64,000 bases of DNA, from NCBI RefSeq assembly GCF_900103445.1, contig NZ_FNHS01000009.1, forward strand, positions 223,397 through 287,396. Reading direction: 5' to 3'. The stretch comes from Methylobacterium phyllostachyos. GTDB taxonomy: Bacteria; Pseudomonadota; Alphaproteobacteria; Rhizobiales; Beijerinckiaceae. Of the stretch, positions 56,989 through 64,000 are shown piece by piece. The notes below the pieces were generated by a model that did no database searches, was not told the DNA's origin, and saw only the letters and a list, made by a program, of their open reading frames with translations. A program made the position numbers and the translations under genes. The first letter of the stretch is position 1. Each line of letters begins with the position of its first letter.

Positions 56989-57686
56989 CGATGCCGTTCG
57001 GGAGCCGTGCCATGGCGGGAGATCGGAATAGCACGGGATGCTGTCCCCGAGGCGGCCCCCGGATCATGGCCGCTGCCGGCCTGATCGCCGCCTTCATCGC
57101 CGCAGCTCCGGCCCAGGCCGAGGAGGGCAACGTGCTCTCCAACCTGTTCAAGTTCGGCGGCACCACGGTCCCGCCTTCACAGCCCGAGAGCCTCGATCCG
57201 CCTTATTGTCCGCCGGTGGATGTTGCTGACAACGCCGCCGCCTCCCGGACAATGGCCGGAGCGAACGTGCGCACGCAGTTCTCCCTCGGCCGTCTCGCAC
57301 GCGAATGCACTCGGCTTCCGGATGGCTCGATCACCGTGAAAGTCGGCGTCGAGGTGAACGTCCTGCTCGGGCCGGCCGGCGCGCCGGGCCGGTTCGACGT
57401 ACCGGTCACGGTCCAGATCCGGCATGAGGGCAAGGTGATCACGAGCCGGGTCGAGCGCGCCGCCGTGGTCGTCGGACCCGGCGAGGCGCAGGGTTTCGCC
57501 AGCATCGTTGCCGACGCGCTTCCGGTCCCCGCAGCGATGACCGCCGACTACGATATCGCGGTGGGCGTGGGGGTCATCGGCGGGGCGGGCGGCAAGGGTG
57601 CCGGCAAGACCGCCGTGAAGCCGCGCCGCCGGAAGCCGGCGGTCGCTGCGGCCCCGGCGGGCGGAGGCGACGACGCTGCCCAGTGA
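56985..57686 (+). CDS. secreted protein of unknown function, coupled to IalB
   Basis: The 233-residue precursor has a signal peptide (IMAAAGLIAAFIAAAPAQAE) after about 25 leader residues. The mature domain includes NVLSNLFKFGGTTVPPSQPE, DPPYCPPVDVADNAAASRTM and LGRLARECTRLPDGSITVKV. It ends with a basic, Ala-rich tail (AVKPRRRKPAVAAAPAGG). No family is recognised with certainty. It overlaps IalB by four bases and runs into the start region of the first glycosyltransferase, so it belongs to the same transcription unit. Confidence 0.8.
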   Translation: MTMPFGSRAMAGDRNSTGCCPRGGPRIMAAAGLIAAFIAAAPAQAEEGNVLSNLFKFGGTTVPPSQPESLDPPYCPPVDVADNAAASRTMAGANVRTQFSLGRLARECTRLPDGSITVKVGVEVNVLLGPAGAPGRFDVPVTVQIRHEGKVITSRVERAAVVVGPGEAQGFASIVADALPVPAAMTADYDIAVGVGVIGGAGGKGAGKTAVKPRRRKPAVAAAPAGGGDDAAQ

Positions 57687-57837
57687 CGCCGCGGCGCGCC
57701 GCGTTGATTCGCTTCCCCGGGCGACCGGTCGTGATCGCGTCTGGTCCGGTCGCGAGATTCGCTTCCGCCTTGAGCCCGCGGCCGATCCCGTCTTTGATCG
57801 CCGCCTCGTCCTCCCGGACCATCCGGCCGGCTGGATC

Positions 57838-59715
57838 GTGCTGAGCTACACGGACGCCGCCACGGTCGCGCCGCGCCGTCCGATCCTGCGCGTCCTGCGC
57901 GGCCCCAGCGACCTGCCTCAGGATTTCGTGTTGCCCGGGGCATGCCAGGGTGTCGGCCACTGGCTTGGGCTGATCCCACAGGATGCGCGGGAGATCCGCC
58001 TCTGCGCCGGTCCCGACTTCGTCCTGGAGCGGGTCGGCGTCCGGCGCGAGATCGATGTGCTGGCCCAGTGTCTCCTCCGGCGGCCCTGGCGTTTCGTGGG
58101 CGCGCTCTACGAACGCGTCCGTGGCTCGGAGCGGCGCTATCGCGACACCCTGCGCGGCACCTGCGCCGTGACGCCGCTCGCGCGCTTCTCCGCCTGGGCC
58201 GAGGCCCGGACCCGGCGGCCCCACGTACCACCCGCGCCCCTGCGGATCCGATGCCTCGTGCTCGCCCGGCCCGACGAGGCGGCGGCCCTGGCCTCTACCT
58301 TGGATGCGCTCGCAGCACAGTCGCACCGCCCTGAAGGCATTTGTGTCGCCTGGCAGGGTGCGCCGCCCCCGCGTTCCGATGCCCGCGCCGTCCACCGAGC
58401 CTGGGACGAGGACGGCGGCCCGGACGATCTCGCCACCGGAGCCGAGGCCCTGTGCCTCCTGCGCGCCGGCGACATCCCGGAACCCGAGGCCTTGACGCTC
58501 CTGGCCCATGCCCTTCGGCACGCGGATCTTGCCTACGGCGATTCCATTGGCCCCGACGGCCAACCGCGCCTGAAGCCGGATTGGAGCCCGGATCTCGCCC
58601 TGGCGACGGGGTATCCGGGCCGCCCGCTGCTCGTATCCCGAGAATTCCTCAGCCAAGCCCTACCGTCGTCCGTCGGTTCAATGGCGCAGATGGAATTCAC
58701 GCTGGAGCGCGCCGCCGTCTCGGTGCGGGCACGGGTGGCCCATGTCGTACGGCCGGTCGCCCGCAACGCCGCCGATCCCCTCGATCCGCCGAGCCGGGTG
58801 GAGGCCCTTTCGGCGCGGTTCAGGGGTCCAGGCGCACCGGCCGCGGTATTGTGCGACGGCGCCGTACGTCTCGACTGGCCCCTGCCGGATCCGCCCCCGG
58901 CGGTCAGCGTCGTGATCCCATCGCGCGACCGGCTCGATCTGATCACCCGCGTCTGCCGCGGCGTCCTGCACGAGACCGCCTACGCGCCGCTCGAGCTGAT
59001 CATCGTCGACAACGGCTCGACCGACCCCGCGGTGCTCGCTCACTACGAGACCCTGCGCCGGGATCCGCGCGTGCGCATCCACATCGACCCGCAGCCCTTC
59101 AACTTCGCCGCCATGGTCAATGCCGGCGTCGCCGTGGCGACGGGCTCTGTGGTCGTGCTCCTCAACAACGACGTTGCGGTGCTGGAGCCCGGCTGGCTGG
59201 CCGCGATGGTCCGGCAGGCCTGCCGGCCCGAGGTCGGCGCCGTGGGCGCGAAGCTCCTCTACGGCGATGGCGCCCTGCAGCATGCCGGCGTCGTGGTTGG
59301 CCTCGGTGGCCGTGCGGGCCACATCCTGCGGCGCCGCCCCGGGGACACGCCCGGTCATCTTGGGCGCCTGCGCGTAGCGCACGAGATCTCGGCGGTGACG
59401 GCCGCCTGCCTTGCCGTATCGCGCGAGAAATATCTGGCGGTGGGCGGCTTCGACGCCGACGCTTTCCCAATCGACTTCAACGACGTCGATTTCTGCCTGC
59501 GGCTCGGCACAGCCGGCTGGAAGACGGTCTGGACACCGGACGCGACCCTCGCCCACCTGGAATCGGTGAGCCGGGGGCCCTCGATCGGTGCACAGCGCGT
59601 CCGGTTCGAGCGGGAGGCGGCGCGGTTCTCCGACCGCTGGCGTGGGGCGATCCGCCACGATCCGTTCTACCATCCGTCCCTGTCACTCACGACCTTCGGC
59701 GAGGATCTGGAATGA
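57838..59715 (+). CDS. glycosyltransferase family 2 protein (tandem copy 1)
   Basis: The protein has at least 625 residues. The catalytic GT2 (GT-A) domain lies in the C-terminal half: SVVIPSRDRLDLITRVCRG, LIIVDNGSTDPAVLAHYE, VVVLLNNDVAVLEPGWL, and FPIDFNDVDFCLRLGTAGW. The N-terminal half is an unassigned extension. GTG at 57838 is the first standard start. However, protein-like sequence (FRLEPAADPVFDRRLVLPDH) continues upstream to about 57676. There a CTG is preceded by GGAGG eight bases before. If CTG is used, the gene overlaps the previous one by 11 bases. The acceptor sugar or protein is unknown. Confidence 0.88.
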   Translation: MLSYTDAATVAPRRPILRVLRGPSDLPQDFVLPGACQGVGHWLGLIPQDAREIRLCAGPDFVLERVGVRREIDVLAQCLLRRPWRFVGALYERVRGSERRYRDTLRGTCAVTPLARFSAWAEARTRRPHVPPAPLRIRCLVLARPDEAAALASTLDALAAQSHRPEGICVAWQGAPPPRSDARAVHRAWDEDGGPDDLATGAEALCLLRAGDIPEPEALTLLAHALRHADLAYGDSIGPDGQPRLKPDWSPDLALATGYPGRPLLVSREFLSQALPSSVGSMAQMEFTLERAAVSVRARVAHVVRPVARNAADPLDPPSRVEALSARFRGPGAPAAVLCDGAVRLDWPLPDPPPAVSVVIPSRDRLDLITRVCRGVLHETAYAPLELIIVDNGSTDPAVLAHYETLRRDPRVRIHIDPQPFNFAAMVNAGVAVATGSVVVLLNNDVAVLEPGWLAAMVRQACRPEVGAVGAKLLYGDGALQHAGVVVGLGGRAGHILRRRPGDTPGHLGRLRVAHEISAVTAACLAVSREKYLAVGGFDADAFPIDFNDVDFCLRLGTAGWKTVWTPDATLAHLESVSRGPSIGAQRVRFEREAARFSDRWRGAIRHDPFYHPSLSLTTFGEDLE

Positions 59716-61286
59716 GTCCGCGCCAGTCCCCGTATGGGCTGGCCGATGCGGTGCGCCGGATCCTGGGCCATCCCGGGGAGGTCCGCGCGATCCTCTGGGC
59801 GCGCCTGACGGGCAAGCGCCTGCGCGCTCGGCAGAAGCTCGCGGCCCTCATGGGCATCGATCACCGTTTGACCCTCCCGGCGCAGATCCTCGAACGCTTC
59901 CCGCCGGACCAGATGGGTTTGGGCGACGACATCCGCATGGTCGGCGACGGCGTGCTCGTGGCCGGCGCCCCGGCCCGGATCGCCGCCATCTTCGATGCCG
60001 AGCCCAATCTCCAGGCGCTCTACGGCGACGCGCTCGTGCAGGACCGGCCGGGCGACCCGGTCTGGCCGCTCCTGCCGCCGGTCTTCGACGCCGACCGGCT
60101 GGCAGCCCTCGACTATCTCGGGCCGGTTCTGGCCTATCGGGGCAGCGCCCTCGCTCCGGCTTGTGATCCGCTCAGCCCGGCGGATGCCGCGTTTCGGATC
60201 GCCGAGCGGCACGGTCCCCGGGCCATTGGCCATCTACCGGAAATCCTGTCGATCCGACGCGGGGGGCCATCAGGTGCCACACCGCCGGCAGGCGAGGGGG
60301 GGCGGATCCATCATCGGGTGGTGGAAGCGCATCTCGGCCGAACCGGCCGTGCCGGAGCCCGCATCGTCGTCGCGCCGGATAGCCTGCTGCGCGTTGAGGC
60401 GTTGCTCCCCGATCCGCGGCCGCTCGCCAGCCTGATCGTCCCGACCCGCGACCGCCTCGACCTGCTCCGCCCCTGCCTCGACAGCCTGCGGAGCTGCACC
60501 GACTGGCCGAATCTCGAGGTGCTGGTCTGCGATAACGACAGCCGCGAGCCCGAGACCCTTGCCTATCTCCGCGCCTTGGAAGGGGAGGGGAGGGGACACG
60601 TCGTGCCCTGTCCCGGGCCGTTCAACTTCGCCGCCATGAACAACGCCGCCGCCGCCCGCGCCCGGGGCCGGCTGCTGGTCTTCGTCAACAACGACGTCGA
60701 AGCTTTCCGGCCCGACTGGCTGATGCTGATGGCCCGCGAAGCCCTGCGCCCGGGTGTCGGCGCCGTCGGCGCCAAGCTCCTCGACGGTGAAGGCCGAATC
60801 CAGCACGGCGGCATCGTGCTGGGTACCGGCGGTCTGGTCACCCATGGGCATCGCCACTTCCCGGGAGACGCCGCGGGCTACGGCGCGGCGCTCCGCGCAA
60901 CGCATGCGGTCTCGGCGGTGACGGCCGCCTGCCTGATGGTCGAGGCGGAGAAATTCCGGACCGTGGGCGGTTTCGACGCCGAGGCCTTTCCGGTCGACTT
61001 CAACGACGTCGATCTCTGCCTGCGCCTCAACGCGGCCGGCTACCGCACGCTGCTGGTGCCGGCGGCCGTACTGCACCACCGCGAGGCGGCGAGCCGCCGC
61101 TGGACCCCGGAGGCCCGTACCCGCCACGCGCGCGAAGTCGCCGCCCTGAAAGAGCGATGGGGGCCGCTGCTGGCGCAGGACCCCCATTATCACCCGGGTT
61201 TCGACCCGGACCTCTCGACCCACGCACGGCTGCGCCCGGGATTCCCGGAGGCAGGCCCGGTGCGCCTGCGCCGCCCGCCGGCCTGA
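59712..61286 (+). CDS. glycosyltransferase family 2 protein (tandem copy 2)
   Basis: The 524-residue protein is a paralogue of the preceding gene in its catalytic half: SLIVPTRDRLDLLRPCLDSL, VLVCDNDSREPETLAYLRAL, LLVFVNNDVEAFRPDWL, and FPVDFNDVDLCLRLNAAGY. Shared segments such as VTAACL, FNFAAM and GAVGAKLL show recent common origin. The N-terminal 230 residues differ from copy 1 and include SPYGLADAVRRILGHPGE. It overlaps the previous stop as ATGA. Together the pair could build a glycan or modify a secreted protein such as its IalB neighbour. Confidence 0.9.
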   Translation: MSPRQSPYGLADAVRRILGHPGEVRAILWARLTGKRLRARQKLAALMGIDHRLTLPAQILERFPPDQMGLGDDIRMVGDGVLVAGAPARIAAIFDAEPNLQALYGDALVQDRPGDPVWPLLPPVFDADRLAALDYLGPVLAYRGSALAPACDPLSPADAAFRIAERHGPRAIGHLPEILSIRRGGPSGATPPAGEGGRIHHRVVEAHLGRTGRAGARIVVAPDSLLRVEALLPDPRPLASLIVPTRDRLDLLRPCLDSLRSCTDWPNLEVLVCDNDSREPETLAYLRALEGEGRGHVVPCPGPFNFAAMNNAAAARARGRLLVFVNNDVEAFRPDWLMLMAREALRPGVGAVGAKLLDGEGRIQHGGIVLGTGGLVTHGHRHFPGDAAGYGAALRATHAVSAVTAACLMVEAEKFRTVGGFDAEAFPVDFNDVDLCLRLNAAGYRTLLVPAAVLHHREAASRRWTPEARTRHAREVAALKERWGPLLAQDPHYHPGFDPDLSTHARLRPGFPEAGPVRLRRPPA

Positions 61287-61291
61287 GATCC

Positions 61292-62056
61292 TTACTGAAC
61301 GAGCCGGGGCCCGCCGCCCTGCACCTTCTCGTTCTCCGACATGATCCCGAGCCGCTTGGCGACTTCCGTATAGGCCTCGATCAGCCCGCCGAGATCCTTG
61401 CGGAACCGGTCCTTGTCGAGCTTGTCGGAGGACTTGATGTCCCAGAGCCGGCACGAATCCGGGGAGATCTCGTCGGCCACCACGATGCGCATCATGTCGC
61501 CTTCCCAGAGGCGGCCGGTCTCCATCTTGAAGTCGACGAGCCGGATGCCGACGCCGAGGAAGAGACCCGACAGGAAGTCGTTGACGCGGATCGCCAGCGC
61601 CATGATGTCGTCGATCTCCTGGGGCGTCGCCCAGCCGAAGGCCGTGATGTGCTCCTCGGAGACCATCGGATCGTTCAGCGCGTCGTTCTTGTAGTAGAAC
61701 TCGATGATCGAGCGCGGCAGCTGGGTGCCTTCCTCCAGGCCCAGCCGCGTGGCGAGCGAGCCAGCCGCCACGTTGCGCACCACCACCTCGAGCGGGATGA
61801 TCTCGACCTCGCGGATCAGCTGCTCGCGCATGTTGAGCCGGCGGATGAAGTGCGTCGGCACGCCGATATCGTTGAGGTGCTGGAAAACGAACTCGGAGAT
61901 CCGGTTGTTCAGCACGCCCTTGCCGTCGATGACCTCGTGCTTCTTCGCGTTGAAGGCCGTCGCGTCATCCTTGAAGTGCTGGATGAGCGTGCCGGGCTCG
62001 GGCCCCTCGTAGAGGACCTTCGCCTTGCCCTCGTAGATGCGACGGCGGCGGTTCAT
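61292..62056 (-). CDS. purC: phosphoribosylaminoimidazole-succinocarboxamide synthase
   Basis: The enzyme joins CAIR and aspartate with ATP in purine synthesis. From the ATG at 62056 it is 254 residues, the usual size. [20 protein letters not shown] at the start, [39 protein letters not shown] and [15 protein letters not shown] are family signatures. The upstream in-frame ATG at 62086 adds ten less conserved residues. The gene is convergent with the second glycosyltransferase, five bases apart. Confidence 0.97.
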   Translation of the reverse strand: MNRRRRIYEGKAKVLYEGPEPGTLIQHFKDDATAFNAKKHEVIDGKGVLNNRISEFVFQHLNDIGVPTHFIRRLNMREQLIREVEIIPLEVVVRNVAAGSLATRLGLEEGTQLPRSIIEFYYKNDALNDPMVSEEHITAFGWATPQEIDDIMALAIRVNDFLSGLFLGVGIRLVDFKMETGRLWEGDMMRIVVADEISPDSCRLWDIKSSDKLDKDRFRKDLGGLIEAYTEVAKRLGIMSENEKVQGGGPRLVQ

Positions 62057-62282
62057 AGGCGTGTACCGTGGTTTGAGGAAGTCCATGGGCCGAGGCTCCT
62101 GATGCGCGACGATGGGGAGGATCCGCGGCGCGGCGACCGGACGCGAGGTCGGGCAGCCGGACGGCCTCTGCCCGAGGGCCCCGGCGACCGGCCGCCAAAC
62201 TAGCCGAACCGGGCTGCCAGCACAACGCGTTAGCCCGCGGGGCGGGATTGCGGAGGGCGCCCCGCACGTGCCCCGGATGCCA

Positions 62283-63062
62283 TCACGCCGTCGTCTTGGA
62301 CGGGTATCGGCAGAGATCCGCGATGCGGCAGCGCGGGCATTCGGGCTTGCGCGCCTTGCAGGTGTAGCGGCCGTGCAGGATCAGCCAGTGATGGGCGTGC
62401 AGGCGGTAGGCGTCCGGCACGATCGCCTCCAGGCCGGCCTGCACCTTGTCGGTCGTCGTGCCGACGAAGAGCGGGATCCGGTTCGAGACCCGGAAGATAT
62501 GGGTGTCGACCGCGATCCGCGGAACCCCGAAGGCAATGTTCAGGACGACGCTCGCGGTCTTGGCGCCGACGCCGGGCAGCACCTGGAGCGCCTCCAGGCT
62601 CGCCGGTACTGCCCCGCCATGCTGCTCGACCAGGATGCGCGAGAGCGCGACGACGTTCTTCGCCTTGGTGTTGAACAGCCCGATCGTCCGGACGAAGTCG
62701 CGGACGCGCTCCTCGCCGAGGGCCAGCATCTTCTCCGGCGTATCGGCCACCGCGAAGAGCGGACCGGTGGCGAGGTTGACGCTCCGGTCGGTCGCTTGGG
62801 CCGAGAGCACAACGGCGACCAGCAGCGTGAATGGGTTGACGTAATGCAGCTCGCCTTTCGGCTCGGGTTCGGCCGCGTGGAAGCGGCGGAAGATCTCGAC
62901 GAGGGTCTCCGGATCGACAGCCTCGGGCACCGTATCGACCTGCGCGGTGACGGCGGGCCGGATCGGGCCGGCGAGCCGACCGGAGGCGGCAGCCTTGCTC
63001 CGCTTCGCCACCCCGCGAGCGGCGCGATCCGTCACGGGACTCGGTGTCTTTCTGGCGGGCAT
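62283..63062 (-). CDS. nth: endonuclease III
   Basis: This base-excision repair glycosylase/AP lyase removes oxidised pyrimidines. The 259-residue protein has the helix-hairpin-helix [18 protein letters not shown] with the catalytic Lys, and [14 protein letters not shown] with the catalytic Asp. The C-terminal iron-sulfur loop is complete (C-x6-C-x2-C-x5-C in [17 protein letters not shown]). An N-terminal basic extension of about 50 residues precedes the core. The start at 63062 is preferred over 63179. It is divergent from the DUF2244 gene. Confidence 0.96.
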   Translation of the reverse strand: MPARKTPSPVTDRAARGVAKRSKAAASGRLAGPIRPAVTAQVDTVPEAVDPETLVEIFRRFHAAEPEPKGELHYVNPFTLLVAVVLSAQATDRSVNLATGPLFAVADTPEKMLALGEERVRDFVRTIGLFNTKAKNVVALSRILVEQHGGAVPASLEALQVLPGVGAKTASVVLNIAFGVPRIAVDTHIFRVSNRIPLFVGTTTDKVQAGLEAIVPDAYRLHAHHWLILHGRYTCKARKPECPRCRIADLCRYPSKTTA

Positions 63063-63073
63063 GGGCGCGTTAT

Positions 63074-63604
63074 ATGGATCGCATGGCGAGCGGCAATCCT
63101 TCCGTCCACCCCTATGGCCTCGATCCCGATTCGATGGATCGGCCCGTCTTCGCGGCGACCATCCGGCCGCACCAGTCACTGAGCCGGCTCGGGTTCCGCG
63201 TGGTGATGACCGGCTGCTGTGCGGTCTCGCTCACCGTATCGGTCTGGGCGTGGCGGATGGGGTTCTGGCCGGTGGCCGGCTTCTTCGGCCTCGACATGCT
63301 GGCGATCTATGCGGCGCTGAAGGTGAGCGTCCGGCGCGGCCGCTCCTTCGAGGAGGTGATGATCTCGCAGATCGAGATCCTGCTCGCCCGGGTCAGCCAC
63401 CGGGGGGAGCGGCGCGAGTGGCGGTTCAACCCGCTCTGGACCAAGATCGAGACGGTGGAGGACGACGAGTACGGGCTCCAGCGCCTGACTCTGGTGTCCC
63501 GCCGGCAGCAGGCGCTCGTCGCCCGGGATGCCGGCCCCGACGAGCGCGCCCGTGTGGCTCAGGGCTTAAGCGCGGCGCTGGCGCAGGTGAAGAAGGGCTA
63601 CTGA
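63074..63604 (+). CDS. DUF2244 family membrane protein
   Basis: The protein has up to 176 residues and two membrane segments (MTGCCAVSLTVSVWAWRMG and VAGFFGLDMLAIYAALKV). A cytoplasmic part follows with REWRFNPLWTKIETVEDD. This is the DUF2244 family, often encoded near respiratory or nth genes in alphaproteobacteria; function unknown. Starts at 63074 or 63134 are possible. With 63074 it would begin only 11 bases from the divergent nth start, so 63134 may be the true one. Confidence 0.85.
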   Translation: MDRMASGNPSVHPYGLDPDSMDRPVFAATIRPHQSLSRLGFRVVMTGCCAVSLTVSVWAWRMGFWPVAGFFGLDMLAIYAALKVSVRRGRSFEEVMISQIEILLARVSHRGERREWRFNPLWTKIETVEDDEYGLQRLTLVSRRQQALVARDAGPDERARVAQGLSAALAQVKKGY

Positions 63605-63703
63605 ACCCCCTCGATCAGCTGCATGGCGCCGGTGGCCTACGGAGGCTCGCAAGGCGCGCGCGACGGCCGGATCAAAAAAATCGCCCACCCTGGAACAAAG
63701 CCG

Positions 63704-63732
63704 TTGACGGGTCGGATTGGGGGATCTATACC
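63704..63732 (+). promoter_or_regulatory. strong sigma70-like promoter P1
   Basis: TTGACG (63704-63709) and TATACC (63727-63732) are separated by exactly 17 bases. Both hexamers are close to consensus. It points toward the window end. Confidence 0.6.
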
Positions 63733-63885
63733 CCGGTTCATCGGCGCCGGCCGCGAGAGTGGACCGGGCGCTGAGGCATCTTCTGACAAGCAGCGGGATT
63801 GGCCGGCTGGGTAGCCGGGCGGTCTTCTGTTTGTCTGTTGAGGCCGGCTCCGCGGATGGTTCGCTTCGGCGGCTTCGAGGCGGGG

Positions 63886-63914
63886 TTGACAGGGGGATCG
63901 GCGGGCTTTAGACG
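63886..63914 (+). promoter_or_regulatory. second sigma70-like promoter P2
   Basis: TTGACA (63886-63891), a perfect -35, is followed by a -10-like TTTAGA/TAGACG at 63907-63914 with spacing of 15-17 bases depending on register. It points the same way as P1. Confidence 0.5.
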
Positions 63915-64000
63915 CCCTCCACCGCTGAGGCGGACCACCGAACGGTCGGTCCGGTATCACGGTTCCTCCAGTCGAGCAAGGGTCGGTTCGGGCGCAAGCC

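Larger units (their letters stand above)
63605..64000. other. non-coding region with tandem promoters at the window end
   Basis: These 396 bases contain no convincing gene on either strand. They hold two rightward sigma70-like promoters, listed separately. A short inverted repeat (accga/tcggt near 63939-63952) lies downstream of the second. The pattern suggests the leader of a stable-RNA operon that starts beyond base 64000. Confidence 0.5.

Noticed and set aside
58341..59711. N-terminal extension of the second glycosyltransferase frame over the first
   Set aside because: This part is out of frame with the conserved GT2 domain of copy 1 and is Arg/Pro-rich; the ATGA overlap at 59712 gives a natural start.

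Overview
The base composition (very high GC everywhere except one small island), the gene content and the gene order point to an alphaproteobacterium of the Rhizobiales, most likely Methylobacterium or Methylorubrum. Supporting markers are a Shemin-pathway hemA, a UPF0262/DUF2948/hisD cluster, a four-cysteine methanol-metabolism cytochrome c, a Flp pilin with a CpaA-type peptidase, IalB, and CtrA-type TTAA-N7-TTAA boxes. No rRNA, tRNA, CRISPR array, prophage or complete insertion sequence was found. The window is mostly chromosomal housekeeping DNA with a few accessory pockets.

Layout. 1-4.1 kb: glnD (cut by the window edge) and a membrane-anchored TAXI receptor on the minus strand. 4.1-11.3 kb: recX, a radical-SAM/UdgX DNA-repair pair, an MNT/HepT-like pair and polA, all on plus. 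11.3-12.9 kb: an AT-rich foreign island with one HEPN-motif ORF, then a GrpB-family gene broken by a 10-bp tandem duplication. 13-23 kb: signal transduction (hybrid histidine kinase, membrane chemoreceptor, and a soluble chemoreceptor fused to a solute-binding domain) mixed with a quinone reductase, adenosine kinase, Uma2 protein and MFS transporter. 23-34 kb: glutaminase, ABC exporter, two MFS transporters, PRC-barrel proteins, a lipoprotein, a SWIB protein with a histone-like tail, and an SDR.

34-44.5 kb: a FIST protein and hybrid histidine kinase pair resembling NosP/NahK, a methanol-linked cytochrome c, a transglutaminase-like peptidase behind two perfect CtrA boxes, then the conserved alphaproteobacterial minus-strand cluster (small protein - murA - DUF2948 - hisD - UPF0262 - phosphatase). 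44.7-51.7 kb: hemA, an inositol monophosphatase family gene, apt, and the rpmH-rnpA-yidC-engB operon. 51.8-55.9 kb: a phosphoesterase, an RraA-like protein, part of a Tad pilus system (pilus N-domain protein, Flp pilin, prepilin peptidase) and a YgjP-type metalloprotease. 56.4-61.3 kb: a translationally coupled cassette of IalB, an unknown secreted protein and two tandem paralogous glycosyltransferases. 61.3-63.6 kb: purC, nth and a DUF2244 protein. The last 400 bases hold two strong rightward sigma70-like promoters with no gene after them, as expected in front of a stable-RNA operon beyond the edge.

The most unusual items are the IalB-GT2-GT2 cassette (including a possible CTG start), the cytoplasmic MCP/solute-binding fusion, the orphan HEPN island beside polA, the paired CtrA boxes, and palindromic repeats of one family, one of which now forms the 5' coding end of udgX.
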